Positions 27,272 through 36,677 of a stretch of 64,000 bases of DNA are shown here, one piece after another. The translations under genes and the position numbers were made by a program. This stretch comes from an uncultured Chitinophagaceae bacterium (GTDB lineage Bacteria; Bacteroidota; Bacteroidia; Chitinophagales; Chitinophagaceae), in assembly GCA_937862815.1 (NCBI GenBank), contig CALMED010000024.1, forward strand, positions 62,001 to 126,000, written 5' to 3'. The notes under the pieces are model-generated. The model ran no database searches, was not told where the DNA came from, and saw nothing but the letters and a program-made list of their open reading frames with translations. Position 1 is the first letter of the stretch, and the number at the start of each line of letters is the position of its first letter.

Positions 27272-28423
27272 ATGAAGAAGCTGGCCATCATCACTACACA
27301 CCCCATTCAGTACAACGCTCCTTTGTTCCGGCTTCTGGCGGACCGTCAGCATGTTGAACTAAAGGTTTTTTATACCTGGGGTCAGTCGAAAGACGCTGTG
27401 TATGATGCACGTTTTGGTATTCAGCGCAGTTGGGATGTTCCGTTGCTGGAGGGATACCCGCACGAATTTGTGTCGAACGTATCCCGGCACCCCGATTCCA
27501 ACCGCTTTTTCGGGGTAAAGAATCCCGGACTGATCCGGCAACTGGAAGAAGAAGGATACGATGCCATTCTGGTGTACCGGTGGAGTCTCTACAGTCACCT
27601 GCGCATCCTCCGGCACCGGTGGAAAAAAGCCCGCCTGTTTTTTCGCGGCGATTCGGTTCCGGGAGAAGAAATAACCGGCTGGAAGCATTTTTTGCGGAAG
27701 CGGCTCCTGCGTTGGGTCTACCTCAATGTCAGCAAGGCTTTGACAGTTGGTTCTGCCAACGCGGCTTACTACCGCTGGGCGGGTTTGACTGAGCACCAAC
27801 TGTTACTGGCACCGCATGCAGTTGACAATAATTTCTTTCAAAAAGATGCGGCAATGCTGGAACAGAAGGCGCTGGAAGAACGCAGAAACATACAAATCCC
27901 TGATGATGCTATTGTTTTTCTATATGCGGGGAAGTTTTATGAGGTGAAGCAGCTCGACCGTTTGATCACAGCGTTCCGGGATTGCACAGAGCCCGGCTTC
28001 CGACTTATACTGGTAGGAAACGGAAAAGAGGAAGAGCAACTGCGCCGGCTGGCTGCTGCAGACAGCCGGATACATTTTATGGGCTTTCGCAACCAGTCGG
28101 AAATGCCATGGGTCTACCGCATGGGCGATGTCTTTGTGTTGCCCAGTCGCAGCGAAACCTGGGGCCTTAGTGTAAATGAGGCTATGGCCTGTGGCCGGCC
28201 TGCATTGGTGAGCCGTAATTGTGGTTGTGCCCCGGAACTCATAGTGGAAGGAGTTACAGGTTTTACATTTGATGCCGGCAACACGCAGGAGTTGACAGAT
28301 CAATTGAGACGTTTCACAGATAAAAAATCTGTTCATTCATTGGGACAGCAGGCCCATGAGCACATTGCCGGTTTCTCACTGGAGTGCGTGGCTGCTGTTA
28401 TAGAGGGGGCCGTGCTGAACTGA
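27272..28423 (+). CDS. GT4 family glycosyltransferase, first of a tandem pair
   Basis: 383 residues opening AIITTHPIQYNAPLFRLLADR, with the donor half FLYAGKFYEVKQLDRLITAF and PSRSETWGLSVNEAMACGRPALVS. The next gene, two bases downstream, is clearly homologous along its whole length (HPIQYNAP, VFYTWGQ, FRGDS, APHAVDN, ETWGLSVNEAMA shared). The pair looks like an old tandem duplication, perhaps adding two related sugars in sequence. Confidence 0.87.
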   Translation: MKKLAIITTHPIQYNAPLFRLLADRQHVELKVFYTWGQSKDAVYDARFGIQRSWDVPLLEGYPHEFVSNVSRHPDSNRFFGVKNPGLIRQLEEEGYDAILVYRWSLYSHLRILRHRWKKARLFFRGDSVPGEEITGWKHFLRKRLLRWVYLNVSKALTVGSANAAYYRWAGLTEHQLLLAPHAVDNNFFQKDAAMLEQKALEERRNIQIPDDAIVFLYAGKFYEVKQLDRLITAFRDCTEPGFRLILVGNGKEEEQLRRLAAADSRIHFMGFRNQSEMPWVYRMGDVFVLPSRSETWGLSVNEAMACGRPALVSRNCGCAPELIVEGVTGFTFDAGNTQELTDQLRRFTDKKSVHSLGQQAHEHIAGFSLECVAAVIEGAVLN

Positions 28424-28424
28424 T

Positions 28425-29588
28425 ATGAAAAAACTCGCCATCATCACCTCACACCCCATTCAGTACAACGCACCCATGTTCCGTTTGCTGGCCCAACGGG
28501 GCCGCATCCACGTACGGGTATTTTATACCTGGGGGCAGACGAAGGAAGGCGAAGTATATGATCCCGATTTCCAAAAGGCTTTCCGGTGGGACATTCCGTT
28601 ACTGGATGGCTATGAACATGAATTCATTCACAACCTGTCTGAAAACCCGGGAGCCGGTCATTTCAGGGGCATCATCAACCGGGATCTCATCCCCCGGATT
28701 GATGCGTTTCAACCCGATGCGCTGCTGGTGTTCGGCTGGAGTTTTCACAGCCATTTAAAAGCAATCCGTCATTACAGCGGCCACCTTCCAATTCTATTCC
28801 GTGGCGATTCCAACCTGCTGGATGAGCAGCCGGGTTTCACCCTTCGCAAGGGGTTACGTCGTATATTTCTGCGGTGGTTGTACCGGCATGTGGATACTGC
28901 TTTGTACACCGGTGCGGCCAACCGGGCTTACTACAAAAAAGCCGGAATGGCAGACAAACAGCTCGTGTTCGCACCGCATGCGGTGGACAATACCCGCTTT
29001 ACGGATCCGGACGGACAATTGCAGCAGCAGGCCGATGCCTGGCGCAGCGAGCTGGGCATTCCACCCGGCGCATTGGTCTTTTTGTTTGCCGGAAAGCTGG
29101 AGCCGAAAAAAGATCCCTTATTGTTACTGGACGCTTTCCTGGGGCTTACCGACTCGAAAGCATGGCTGGTGATAGCCGGAAATGGTGTATTGGAAGAGCA
29201 GTTAAAAGCCAAAGCTGCAGGACATCCCCGCATTTTGTTTACAGGGTTCCGCAACCAGCGGGAAATGCCCGTACTTTACCGGGTGGCCGATGTGTTTGTA
29301 CTTCCTTCCCGCGGACCCGGCGAGACCTGGGGACTGAGTGTAAATGAAGCCATGGCCTCCGGGCGGGCGGTGATTGTAAGTGACAGGTGCGGTTGCGCAG
29401 CCGACCTGGTGCATAAAAATGGATTTATTATTTCAGCTGGAAACAAAAGCGAATTATTCATGGCATTAAATTATTTTTTTCAAAACCCACAGGCAGCCCG
29501 TGAAATGGGGGTACAGGGATTACAGGTGGTCGCATCCTGCGATATTCCCGTTGTGGCATCCGTTGTTGAAACAGTTGTATGCAATTAA
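28425..29588 (+). CDS. GT4 family glycosyltransferase, second of a tandem pair
   Basis: 387 residues, paralogue of the preceding gene: AIITSHPIQYNAPMFRLLAQR at the N-terminus and GETWGLSVNEAMASGRAVIVS in the donor half. FLFAGKLEPKKDPLLLLDAF is the loop joining the two GT-B halves. Divergence is large enough that the acceptors may differ. Its last 10 bases overlap the polymerase gene that follows. Confidence 0.87.
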   Translation: MKKLAIITSHPIQYNAPMFRLLAQRGRIHVRVFYTWGQTKEGEVYDPDFQKAFRWDIPLLDGYEHEFIHNLSENPGAGHFRGIINRDLIPRIDAFQPDALLVFGWSFHSHLKAIRHYSGHLPILFRGDSNLLDEQPGFTLRKGLRRIFLRWLYRHVDTALYTGAANRAYYKKAGMADKQLVFAPHAVDNTRFTDPDGQLQQQADAWRSELGIPPGALVFLFAGKLEPKKDPLLLLDAFLGLTDSKAWLVIAGNGVLEEQLKAKAAGHPRILFTGFRNQREMPVLYRVADVFVLPSRGPGETWGLSVNEAMASGRAVIVSDRCGCAADLVHKNGFIISAGNKSELFMALNYFFQNPQAAREMGVQGLQVVASCDIPVVASVVETVVCN

Positions 29589-30958
29589 ACCGGGTTTTCA
29601 TAATTGTTTTTTCAATTGTACTGACTGCTTTTTTGTCCATGCAGCTGGATGCGAGCTTGTATGAGACGGTGAGTATCTTACTGGCCAGTTATTATCTCCT
29701 CAGCTTTGTGGATTCAATCGGAAAATCCTACAATGTACTCGATATTCCCATCCTCATGGGTATCTTCCAGTTACTGATCATGCCCATGGTGGTGTACCGG
29801 GTATATAACAATGAATATTTTGTGCAGGACCTCTATTACGACATGAGTGTGAGCGAAGAAACCTATTATTCATTCATGCTGCCTGGTATACTTCTTATGA
29901 TTTTAGGTATGAAGATGCCGCTCAGCCGCCTGCAGAACTCAACCGCTTCCATTCAGCATGCTTTGCGTTCTTCCCGGGAATATCTGCTTGGGAAAAGTAA
30001 CCTGGGGGTATTGTTGATGGCCATAGGATTTGCTTCCGGTTTTCTTGAAATACTGATTCCCGGAGAACTCCGTTATGTTGCTTATTTGTTCGGTAAGCTG
30101 TTGTTTGTGGGATTGTTTTATATCCTATATTCCGATATCCGGAACAAGCAATTTTATATTGCCGGCGGGGTGGCTGCCCTGTTGCTTCAGTCATTGGTGC
30201 AGGGCATGTTTGGAGAACTGGTATTTACACTCATTCTGGGAACGATGTTGTTTTTATTAGGGCGCAGGATTGGTTTTGGATTGAAAATGGGTGTTGCTGT
30301 GGTGGGCGCTGTATTTGTTCTGCTGCTGCAATCCATCAAAGCCGAATACCGGGCCGTGGCCTGGTATGGTAAAGGGGAAGGGGAGCAAACCAATACACAG
30401 GCATTTTTTTCACTACTGGGGAAACGCATTCAGGATCCATCCATGTTTTTCGACCGCTACACTATGTTTCCTACGGTGAACCGCTTCAACCAGGGTATGA
30501 TCCATGGTAAAGTGATGGCCTATGTGCCGGCGCAGCGGCCTTTTGCAGAGGGGAGCACCATTTTTACCTCACTTGCGGCCTCGTTTGTGCCGCGGTTTCT
30601 CTGGCCCGATAAACCCATGGCCGGCGGGCACTGGAACATGGAATATTTCACCGGCTTTATCGTGGAAGGATACAGCATGAATGTGGGACCTTTCGGTGAA
30701 TCATACGGTAACTTTGGTCCAACGGGTGGCATTCTCTTTATGTTTGTATATGGTCTTTTCTTTAATGTGGCCATATTTATCCTACTACGGCTGTCGAAAA
30801 AACGCCCAACGCTGATCTTATGGTTTCCGATTCTCTTTCTCAACTCCATTCAGGTGGAAACCGATATTCTTATGACCGTTAACTCGCTGATTAAAAATTC
30901 CATCTTTATCTGGTTCTGCTACTGGGCCGCCCATCGTTTCCTGCGCCTCAAACTCTGA
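29579..30958 (+). CDS. Wzy-like O-antigen/oligosaccharide-repeat polymerase
   Basis: 459 residues with roughly ten or more hydrophobic helices and a hydrophilic periplasmic loop (about residues 255-345, including FFDRYTMFPTVNRFNQGM and FVPRFLWPDKPMAGG). The layout is that of Wzy-type polymerases, which join lipid-linked repeat units at the periplasmic face. Sequence conservation in this family is weak, so the call rests on topology, position among glycosyltransferases and the FLWPDKP-like motif frequent in Bacteroidota members. Confidence 0.78.
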   Translation: MQLNRVFIIVFSIVLTAFLSMQLDASLYETVSILLASYYLLSFVDSIGKSYNVLDIPILMGIFQLLIMPMVVYRVYNNEYFVQDLYYDMSVSEETYYSFMLPGILLMILGMKMPLSRLQNSTASIQHALRSSREYLLGKSNLGVLLMAIGFASGFLEILIPGELRYVAYLFGKLLFVGLFYILYSDIRNKQFYIAGGVAALLLQSLVQGMFGELVFTLILGTMLFLLGRRIGFGLKMGVAVVGAVFVLLLQSIKAEYRAVAWYGKGEGEQTNTQAFFSLLGKRIQDPSMFFDRYTMFPTVNRFNQGMIHGKVMAYVPAQRPFAEGSTIFTSLAASFVPRFLWPDKPMAGGHWNMEYFTGFIVEGYSMNVGPFGESYGNFGPTGGILFMFVYGLFFNVAIFILLRLSKKRPTLILWFPILFLNSIQVETDILMTVNSLIKNSIFIWFCYWAAHRFLRLKL

Positions 30959-30961
30959 TCC

Positions 30962-32116
30962 GTGTCCCGTCCCCGCCTTCTGATTTTCTACGATCATTTC
31001 TACCCCGCTTACCGGGCCGGTGGACCCGTACAATCGCTGGTCAACTTTGTACGGGCGATGGCCGATACCTTCGACTGTTATGTGGTGTGCCGTTCACACG
31101 AAGCCGGTTCCCGTGAAACACTGCCGGGCGTTATTCCTGACCAATGGATCAACTGGGAAGAGAAAGCCCGGGTGTATTACGGGAGCCCATCCCAACAATC
31201 ACCGGCACAGCTCCGGGAGTTGATAGAAGAGGTGCAGCCCGACCGGGTCTTTATCAATGGCATTTACTCGCTTTACTACAATATACTTCCCTTGCGGGCT
31301 GCCCTCCGGTACAAGGATCAGCATGCCGGTTGCATCATTGTTATTTCTGCCCGTGGGATGCTGCTCAAAGGGGCACTGGCACAAAAAGCGTTCAAGAAAA
31401 AAATCTACCTCGGGCTGCTGCGGATGCTGGGTTGGCCAGCCCGGGTTCAATGGCATGCCACCGATGCAGCTGAAGCTGCTGCCATCCGCCAGCAATTCGG
31501 GAATAACATTCATACAGGCATTGCAGAAAACTTTCCCAACCTCCTCGCTCCCATACCCGGTCCGCCCAAAGAAGCGGGGAATGTGGTGTTGGGCACCATC
31601 GCCCTGATCGGCCCCATGAAAAATCACCGCAAGGTGCTGGAGGCCCTGCAGCAGTGCCATCAGAGCATCACCTGGCACATCTACGGGCCGGTACTGGATG
31701 CTCCTTACTGGGAAGACTGCCAGGCCCTGATCCGGCAACTACCGGCAAACATCCGGGTGCACTACCACGGCCCGGTACCTCCCCCGCAGGTGCCGGACGT
31801 GATGAAAACCTTCCAGGTGTTTATCATGCCCAGCCAGAGCGAAAATTTTGGTCATGCCCTGTTTGAAGCCCTCAGCGCCGGGAAACCGGTCATCACCACC
31901 GATACCACACCTTTTAAAAACCTGCAGGCGGCAACCGCCGGCATCACCCTGCCGGCGGCACAACTGCCTGCCGGACTTGCAACGGCAATCACTACTTTTG
32001 CGGAGATGAATGCGCCGTCTTTCGAAGAATATGTAAGCGGCGCCGGCAGGCACGCCCAATCCCGGTTTGACGCGGTGGCCGTTCGCGACCAATACCGGAA
32101 ACTATTTCAATTGTGA
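30962..32116 (+). CDS. GT4 family glycosyltransferase, GTG start
   Basis: 384 residues from a GTG. LLIFYDHFYPAYRAGGPVQSLVNFVRAM is the acceptor-side loop. The donor half has GTIALIGPMKNHRKVLEAL and MPSQSENFGHALFEALSAGKPVITT with E-x7-E. It lies 3 bases after the polymerase gene and overlaps the next gene by GTGA. From here on the DNA is again GC-richer than the 11-25 kb stretch. Confidence 0.86.
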   Translation: MSRPRLLIFYDHFYPAYRAGGPVQSLVNFVRAMADTFDCYVVCRSHEAGSRETLPGVIPDQWINWEEKARVYYGSPSQQSPAQLRELIEEVQPDRVFINGIYSLYYNILPLRAALRYKDQHAGCIIVISARGMLLKGALAQKAFKKKIYLGLLRMLGWPARVQWHATDAAEAAAIRQQFGNNIHTGIAENFPNLLAPIPGPPKEAGNVVLGTIALIGPMKNHRKVLEALQQCHQSITWHIYGPVLDAPYWEDCQALIRQLPANIRVHYHGPVPPPQVPDVMKTFQVFIMPSQSENFGHALFEALSAGKPVITTDTTPFKNLQAATAGITLPAAQLPAGLATAITTFAEMNAPSFEEYVSGAGRHAQSRFDAVAVRDQYRKLFQL

Positions 32117-32673
32117 TCCAGAAGACCGACTTATCCCGTTATAACAATACCGCCTTTGATACCGGCAAGCCGTTTTGGTACCGCACCTGCTGGTACTTCC
32201 TGAGTGCGCTGTTGGTACAATGCGCCTGGAATCCTTCTTCGGCTTTACGTGTATTTCTCCTGCGCCTGTTCGGCGCCCGCATGGGAGCCGGCGTGGTGGT
32301 GAAACCATCGGTTCACATCAAATATCCCTGGCGGCTTACCGTAGGCGATCATTGCTGGATCGGTGAAAAAGTATGGATAGATAACCTGGCACCGGTTACG
32401 CTGGGGCAACATGTCTGCCTTTCCCAGGAAGCCTATCTCCTCACCGGCAATCATAATTACAAATCACCGGCATTTGACCTCATTACGCTGCCCATTGTTC
32501 TGGAAGACGGGGTCTGGATCGGCGCCCGGGCGGTCGTTTGTCCCGGCGTAACAGTCCGCAGCCACGCGGTACTTTCGGTGGGGTCGGTAGCGGCAAAAGA
32601 ACTGGAAGCCTACACCATCTACAGCGGAAACCCCGCTGAGCCCTTGCGGAAACGCGACATCAACGCATGCTGA
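32113..32673 (+). CDS. WcaF-like colanic-acid-type O-acetyltransferase
   Basis: 186 residues starting at a GTG that overlaps the preceding stop. The N-terminal PFWYRTCWYFLSALLVQCAWNP region and the following hexapeptide beta-helix (GDHCWIGEKVWIDNLAPVTL, LSQEAYLLTGNHNY, VLEDGVWIGARAVVCPGVTV) are characteristic of the WcaF/NodL group, which O-acetylates sugars of exopolysaccharides. The catalytic His is likely in GNHNY. It overlaps the next glycosyltransferase gene by 7 bases. Confidence 0.87.
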   Translation: MIQKTDLSRYNNTAFDTGKPFWYRTCWYFLSALLVQCAWNPSSALRVFLLRLFGARMGAGVVVKPSVHIKYPWRLTVGDHCWIGEKVWIDNLAPVTLGQHVCLSQEAYLLTGNHNYKSPAFDLITLPIVLEDGVWIGARAVVCPGVTVRSHAVLSVGSVAAKELEAYTIYSGNPAEPLRKRDINAC

Positions 32674-33443
32674 CCATCTCCCTCATCACCGTCGTTTACA
32701 ACCGCGCCGCCACCATTGAACGGGCCATCCGGTCGGTGTTGCAGCAAACCTATCCGCACATCGAATACATCGTGGTGGATGGCGCCAGTACCGACGGAAC
32801 GCTGGAGATTCTGCAGCGTTACCGTCACCGTATCAACACATTGGTATCGGAACCCGATGAAGGGATTTACGATGCCCTCAACAAAGGCATCCGCCTTGCC
32901 ACCGGTGATGTGGTGGGCATTCTGCATGCCGATGATGCGTTTGCCGACGAACGGGTGTTAGCAGAAGTGGCGGAGCGCTTTGAGCAGGATCCCGCGCCCG
33001 ACTGCCTCTACGGCGATGTGGGCTTTGTACAGGAGCAGCAGCCCCACCGCATCGTTCGTTATTTTTCTTCGTCCATCTTTCACCGGGGTCTGTTCCGCTA
33101 CGGCATCATGCCGGCTCATCCCACTTTTTTCTGCTACCGGAAATATTTTGAAAAACACGGGTTTTACCGCACTGACCTCGAAATTGCTGCCGATTTTGAT
33201 TTATTATTGCGGTTCCTGAAAACCCACCAGCTACGATCCGCCTACCTTGCCCGCATGCTGGTGATCATGAACATGGGCGGTAAGAGCACCAGGGGCATCA
33301 ACAGTACCATAAAAATCAACCGCGAGATCAAACAGGTATTAAAGGAACATAAAATTCCCTCCAGCTACCTGCACCTCTATGCCCGCTACTTCATTAAGGT
33401 GCAGGAGTTCTGGCGAAAAAGAACCAGCGCAATACGCGGATGA
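32667..33443 (+). CDS. GT2 family glycosyltransferase, WcaE-like
   Basis: 258 residues: MLTISLITVVYNRAATIERAIRSV, VVDGASTDGTLEIL, EPDEGIYDALNKGIRLATGD and LHADDAFAD. The EPDEGIYDAMNKG-type motif is typical of the WcaE-like GT2 group found in colanic-acid and related loci, next to WcaF-like acetyltransferases as here. It is the last gene before a 441-base non-coding block. Confidence 0.88.
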   Translation: MLTISLITVVYNRAATIERAIRSVLQQTYPHIEYIVVDGASTDGTLEILQRYRHRINTLVSEPDEGIYDALNKGIRLATGDVVGILHADDAFADERVLAEVAERFEQDPAPDCLYGDVGFVQEQQPHRIVRYFSSSIFHRGLFRYGIMPAHPTFFCYRKYFEKHGFYRTDLEIAADFDLLLRFLKTHQLRSAYLARMLVIMNMGGKSTRGINSTIKINREIKQVLKEHKIPSSYLHLYARYFIKVQEFWRKRTSAIRG

Positions 33444-33717
33444 TGCACCGGGCTGTATTCCGCGGAAATGCACAACAACACAGCATGCAGGCGAAAAAAA
33501 CTGAAACAAATACCACGCAAAATGCAATGAGGCAGGAAATTTTCCGGACCATTGTACCAACCCGCGACGAAAACTTTCTGAAGCCTACTATGTGACAAAA
33601 AATTCTAAAAACTAACGTGTTGTGTTATTAAAAGCCTTGAATTATTTGAGACTAGCTATTAATGAACAATATCAGGGCCCTTCTGCTGGGTACTACAGTA
33701 GTATTGCAGCTAAATCA

Positions 33718-33763
33718 GGGACCCGTCCGCCATCGGGCTGTAATCGATGGCGGGGCCCTTTTT
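33718..33763 (+). terminator. Terminator-like hairpin after the glycosyltransferase run
   Basis: CCGCCATCG (33727-33735) pairs perfectly with CGATGGCGG (33745-33753) around a 9-nt loop. Outer GGG (33718-33720) and CCC (33756-33758) can extend it, and five T follow (33759-33763). It may end the upstream operon, although it is 275 bases past the last stop codon and belongs to a repeat-rich block. Confidence 0.5.
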
Positions 33764-33764
33764 G

Positions 33765-33792
33765 GTTACTTTTTGGGCAAGCAAAAAGTAAC
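33765..33792. repeat. REP-like palindrome
   Basis: GTTACTTTTTG (33765-33775) and CAAAAAGTAAC (33782-33792) form a perfect 11-bp stem with a 6-nt loop. From memory, this palindrome resembles intergenic repeats common in Bacteroidota genomes. A 63-codon open frame crossing it is judged spurious. Confidence 0.65.
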
Positions 33793-33884
33793 ATAGCGAC
33801 AATAAGTAATTGATAATCTAAGCGTAACTATAGAATCATTTGAATATTTCAATAGCACAACACGTTAAAAACTAACAGACACAC

Positions 33885-34997
33885 ATGAAAAAAGCACTGA
33901 TTACCGGCGTCACCGGACAGGATGGCGCCTACCTCTCCGAACTACTCCTGAAAAAGGGCTACGAAGTACACGGCATCAAGCGCCGCAGCTCCCTGTTCAA
34001 CACCGACCGGATTGATCACATCTACGAAGATCCGCACGTAAACAACCGCCATTTTGTACTGCACTACGGCGACCTCACCGACAGCACCAACCTCATCCGC
34101 ATTGTGCAGGAAGTACAACCCGATGAAATTTACAACCTCGGGGCCATGAGCCACGTGAAAGTGAGCTTCGACACGCCGGAGTACACCGCCAACGCCGACG
34201 GCATTGGCACCCTGCGCATCCTTGAGGCAGTACGCTTGCTGGGACTGGCGGAAAAAACAAAAATCTACCAGGCCTCCACCTCCGAACTCTACGGCCTGGT
34301 GCAGGAAGTGCCCCAGTCGGAAAAGACCCCCTTCTATCCGCGCTCGCCCTACGGCGTGGCCAAGATGTACGCCTACTGGATCACCGTGAACTACCGCGAA
34401 GCCTACAACATGTTTGCCTGCAACGGCATCCTCTTCAACCACGAGTCGCCACTCCGGGGCGAAACCTTTGTTACCCGCAAGATCACGCGGGCTGCCGCAA
34501 AAATTTCCATGGGCTTGCAGGACAAGCTCTGGCTGGGTAACCTCAACGCACAGCGCGATTGGGGGCATGCCAAAGATTATGTGGAAGCCATGTGGATGAT
34601 TCTGCAGCAGGATGCGCCCGATGATTACGTAATCGCCACCGGGGTCACCACCGAAGTGCGGGAGTTCGTGAAAATGGCCTTCCGCGAAGCCGGTATTGAA
34701 CTGGAGTTTAAAGGCAGCCAGGAACAGGAAGTGGGCGTGGTGGTTTCCTGCGATCCGTCGGCGCACCAGATACCGGCCGGTACCGAAGTGGTGGCGGTGG
34801 ATCCGCGCTACTACCGGCCTACGGAAGTGGAATTGCTGATTGGCGACCCCACCAAGGCCAAAACCAGGCTGGGATGGGAACCCAAATACGATCTGCCGGC
34901 GCTGGTGAAGGAAATGGTGCTGGCCGATAAAGAACTGTTTGCCAAAGAGAAGCTGCTCCGCGACAGCGGCTTCCAGGTTAAAAATCAATATGAGTAA
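33885..34997 (+). CDS. gmd: GDP-mannose 4,6-dehydratase
   Basis: 370 residues matching Gmd closely: [33 protein letters not shown], then [31 protein letters not shown] (catalytic YxxxK in YGVAK) and [23 protein letters not shown]. It converts GDP-D-mannose to GDP-4-keto-6-deoxymannose in the cytoplasm, the first step to GDP-L-fucose. Its last 8 bases overlap the next gene, which performs the second step. Strong bias for C/G at third codon positions contrasts with the AT-rich glycosyltransferase genes upstream. Confidence 0.97.
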   Translation: MKKALITGVTGQDGAYLSELLLKKGYEVHGIKRRSSLFNTDRIDHIYEDPHVNNRHFVLHYGDLTDSTNLIRIVQEVQPDEIYNLGAMSHVKVSFDTPEYTANADGIGTLRILEAVRLLGLAEKTKIYQASTSELYGLVQEVPQSEKTPFYPRSPYGVAKMYAYWITVNYREAYNMFACNGILFNHESPLRGETFVTRKITRAAAKISMGLQDKLWLGNLNAQRDWGHAKDYVEAMWMILQQDAPDDYVIATGVTTEVREFVKMAFREAGIELEFKGSQEQEVGVVVSCDPSAHQIPAGTEVVAVDPRYYRPTEVELLIGDPTKAKTRLGWEPKYDLPALVKEMVLADKELFAKEKLLRDSGFQVKNQYE

Positions 34998-35928
34998 TAT
35001 GCAACTGAAAGATAAAATTTATGTAGCCGGCCACAGGGGCATGGTGGGTTCCGCCATCCTGCGCAGGCTGCAGAAAGAGGGGTACGAAAACGTGGTGGTA
35101 CGCACGTCGGCTGAAATGGATCTGCGCAGCCAGGAGGCCGTGGATAAATTTTTCAAAGATCACAAACCCGACTACGTGTTTCTCGCCGCCGCCAAAGTAG
35201 GCGGCATCGTGGCCAACAACACCTACCGGGCCGAGTTTCTGTATGATAATCTTATGATCCAGAATAACATCATCCATGCCGCGTGGAAGCACAGCGTCAC
35301 CAAGTTGTTATTCCTGGGCTCTTCCTGCATTTATCCCAAGTTTGCGGAACAACCCATCAAAGAAGAATCATTGCTCACCGGTCCGTTGGAGCCCACGAAT
35401 GAGCCCTATGCCATCGCAAAAATTGCCGGCCTCAAATTATGCGATGCCTACCGCAGCCAGTACGGATGCAATTTCATTTCGGCCATGCCTACCAACCTGT
35501 ATGGGCCCAACGATAATTATGATCTGCAGAACTCGCATGTGCTGCCGGCCTTGCTGCGCAAGATGATTGTTGCCAAGCGCAACAATGATCCGTCCGTAGA
35601 GATCTGGGGCAGCGGCACGCCCCGCCGCGAGTTTCTGCATGTGGACGATTTGGCCGATGCCTGTTACTTCCTCATGCAGGAATACAACGAGCCGGGCTGG
35701 ATCAACGTGGGGGCCGGTACGGATGTGTCCATCCGCGAACTGGCTGAACTCATTCGTGAAATCACCGGGTTTACGGGTGAGTTGCTATTCAATACAGATA
35801 AGCCTGACGGAACGCCCCGCAAACTCATGGACAGCTCCCGCATCAACGCGAGTGGGTGGAAAGCTTCCATCAGTCTCCGCGAAGGCATTGAAAAAGTGTA
35901 CCACGAAGTGCAATCACTTCCTTTCTGA
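34990..35928 (+). CDS. fcl: GDP-L-fucose synthase
   Basis: 312 residues of the short-chain dehydrogenase type: [63 protein letters not shown] and [19 protein letters not shown] (YxxxK in YAIAK). The enzyme epimerises and reduces the product of Gmd to GDP-L-fucose. I chose the ATG at 34990, inside the end of gmd; an in-frame ATG at 34939 would add 17 unrelated residues. Together with gmd it implies fucose (or a derivative) in the polysaccharide. Confidence 0.97.
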   Translation: MSNMQLKDKIYVAGHRGMVGSAILRRLQKEGYENVVVRTSAEMDLRSQEAVDKFFKDHKPDYVFLAAAKVGGIVANNTYRAEFLYDNLMIQNNIIHAAWKHSVTKLLFLGSSCIYPKFAEQPIKEESLLTGPLEPTNEPYAIAKIAGLKLCDAYRSQYGCNFISAMPTNLYGPNDNYDLQNSHVLPALLRKMIVAKRNNDPSVEIWGSGTPRREFLHVDDLADACYFLMQEYNEPGWINVGAGTDVSIRELAELIREITGFTGELLFNTDKPDGTPRKLMDSSRINASGWKASISLREGIEKVYHEVQSLPF

Positions 35929-35933
35929 TACCC

Positions 35934-36677
35934 ATGTTTGGATTATTCCGGCGAAAAGAAAAAATCAGTTTTTCGGGGGATCTCAGCATCCTGGGCACCG
36001 ATATGCATTCACACCTGCTTCCGGGTATTGACGATGGAGCACCGGATGCGGAAACGGCTGCCTTCCTGGTACGCGGTATGATGGAACTGGGATACCGGCG
36101 CTTTATCACCACCCCGCATATCTATCCCGATCTTTATCCCAACAACCGGGAAACCATCACCCGGGCACATGCTGTGCTGCAGGAAGAACTGCAGCGCCAG
36201 CAACTGGACGTGAACATCATTCCCGCCGCCGAATATTTTATTGACGATCTGTTCCCGGAGCTGCTCGAAAAAGGAGAACCCCTGCTTACCCTGGGGCAGA
36301 ACCGCTTGCTGGTGGAGATTTCGTTCATCAGTCCGCCCCGCGAACTGAATCACATCCTGTTCGACCTGGTAACGGGAGGGTACCATCCCGTACTGGCACA
36401 CCCTGAGCGCTATGCCTACTACCATCATCAGCGCGACGTGTACCACCGCTTCAAAGACCAGGGCTGTCTGCTGCAGATCAACATCCTTTCGCTCACCGGC
36501 TACTATGGCAAATCGGTGCAGGAAGCGGCCCGCTACCTCGTACAGGAAGGATTGGTGGATTTCATTGGCTCCGACCTGCACCACGAACGGCACCTTGCCA
36601 CCCTGCAGAGCAAATCCCTGCATGCGGAGGTGCATGCTATTGCAGCCCGTGGTACGCTTTTAAACACTACGCTTTAA
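35934..36677 (+). CDS. CpsB/YwqE-type tyrosine-protein phosphatase (PHP domain)
   Basis: 247 residues with the PHP metal-binding signature near the N-terminus (GTDMHSHLLPGIDDGA, HxH), TTPHIYPDLYPN, a mid-protein HPERYAYY and the final GSDLHHERH. The CpsB/CapC family dephosphorylates tyrosine autokinases of the Wzc/CapB kind, so its target here is most likely the Gly-Tyr tail of the kinase encoded at 1631. It lies 5 bases after fcl. Confidence 0.92.
   Translation: MFGLFRRKEKISFSGDLSILGTDMHSHLLPGIDDGAPDAETAAFLVRGMMELGYRRFITTPHIYPDLYPNNRETITRAHAVLQEELQRQQLDVNIIPAAEYFIDDLFPELLEKGEPLLTLGQNRLLVEISFISPPRELNHILFDLVTGGYHPVLAHPERYAYYHHQRDVYHRFKDQGCLLQINILSLTGYYGKSVQEAARYLVQEGLVDFIGSDLHHERHLATLQSKSLHAEVHAIAARGTLLNTTL

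Larger units (their letters stand above)
33444..33884. other. Non-coding block with MITE-like inverted repeats
   Basis: No gene is supported. The outer ends carry a 16-bp inverted repeat with one mismatch, 33614-33629 and 33851-33866, each accompanied by AAAAACTAAC (33607-33616 and 33867-33876) in direct orientation. Inside are a GC-rich terminator-like stem (33718-33763) and an 11-bp AT-rich palindrome (33765-33792). The whole has the look of a small non-autonomous element. It divides the glycosyltransferase run from gmd-fcl. Confidence 0.6.

Noticed and set aside
33622..33813. 63-codon open frame with FWLLFGQAKSN
   Set aside because: It runs through the palindromes of the MITE-like block; the protein is only the translation of the repeat.
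33942..34988. 348-residue open frame on the minus strand
   Set aside because: It mirrors gmd, a certain gene with strong third-position bias, and gives low-complexity His/Val-rich protein with no motif. Antisense shadow.
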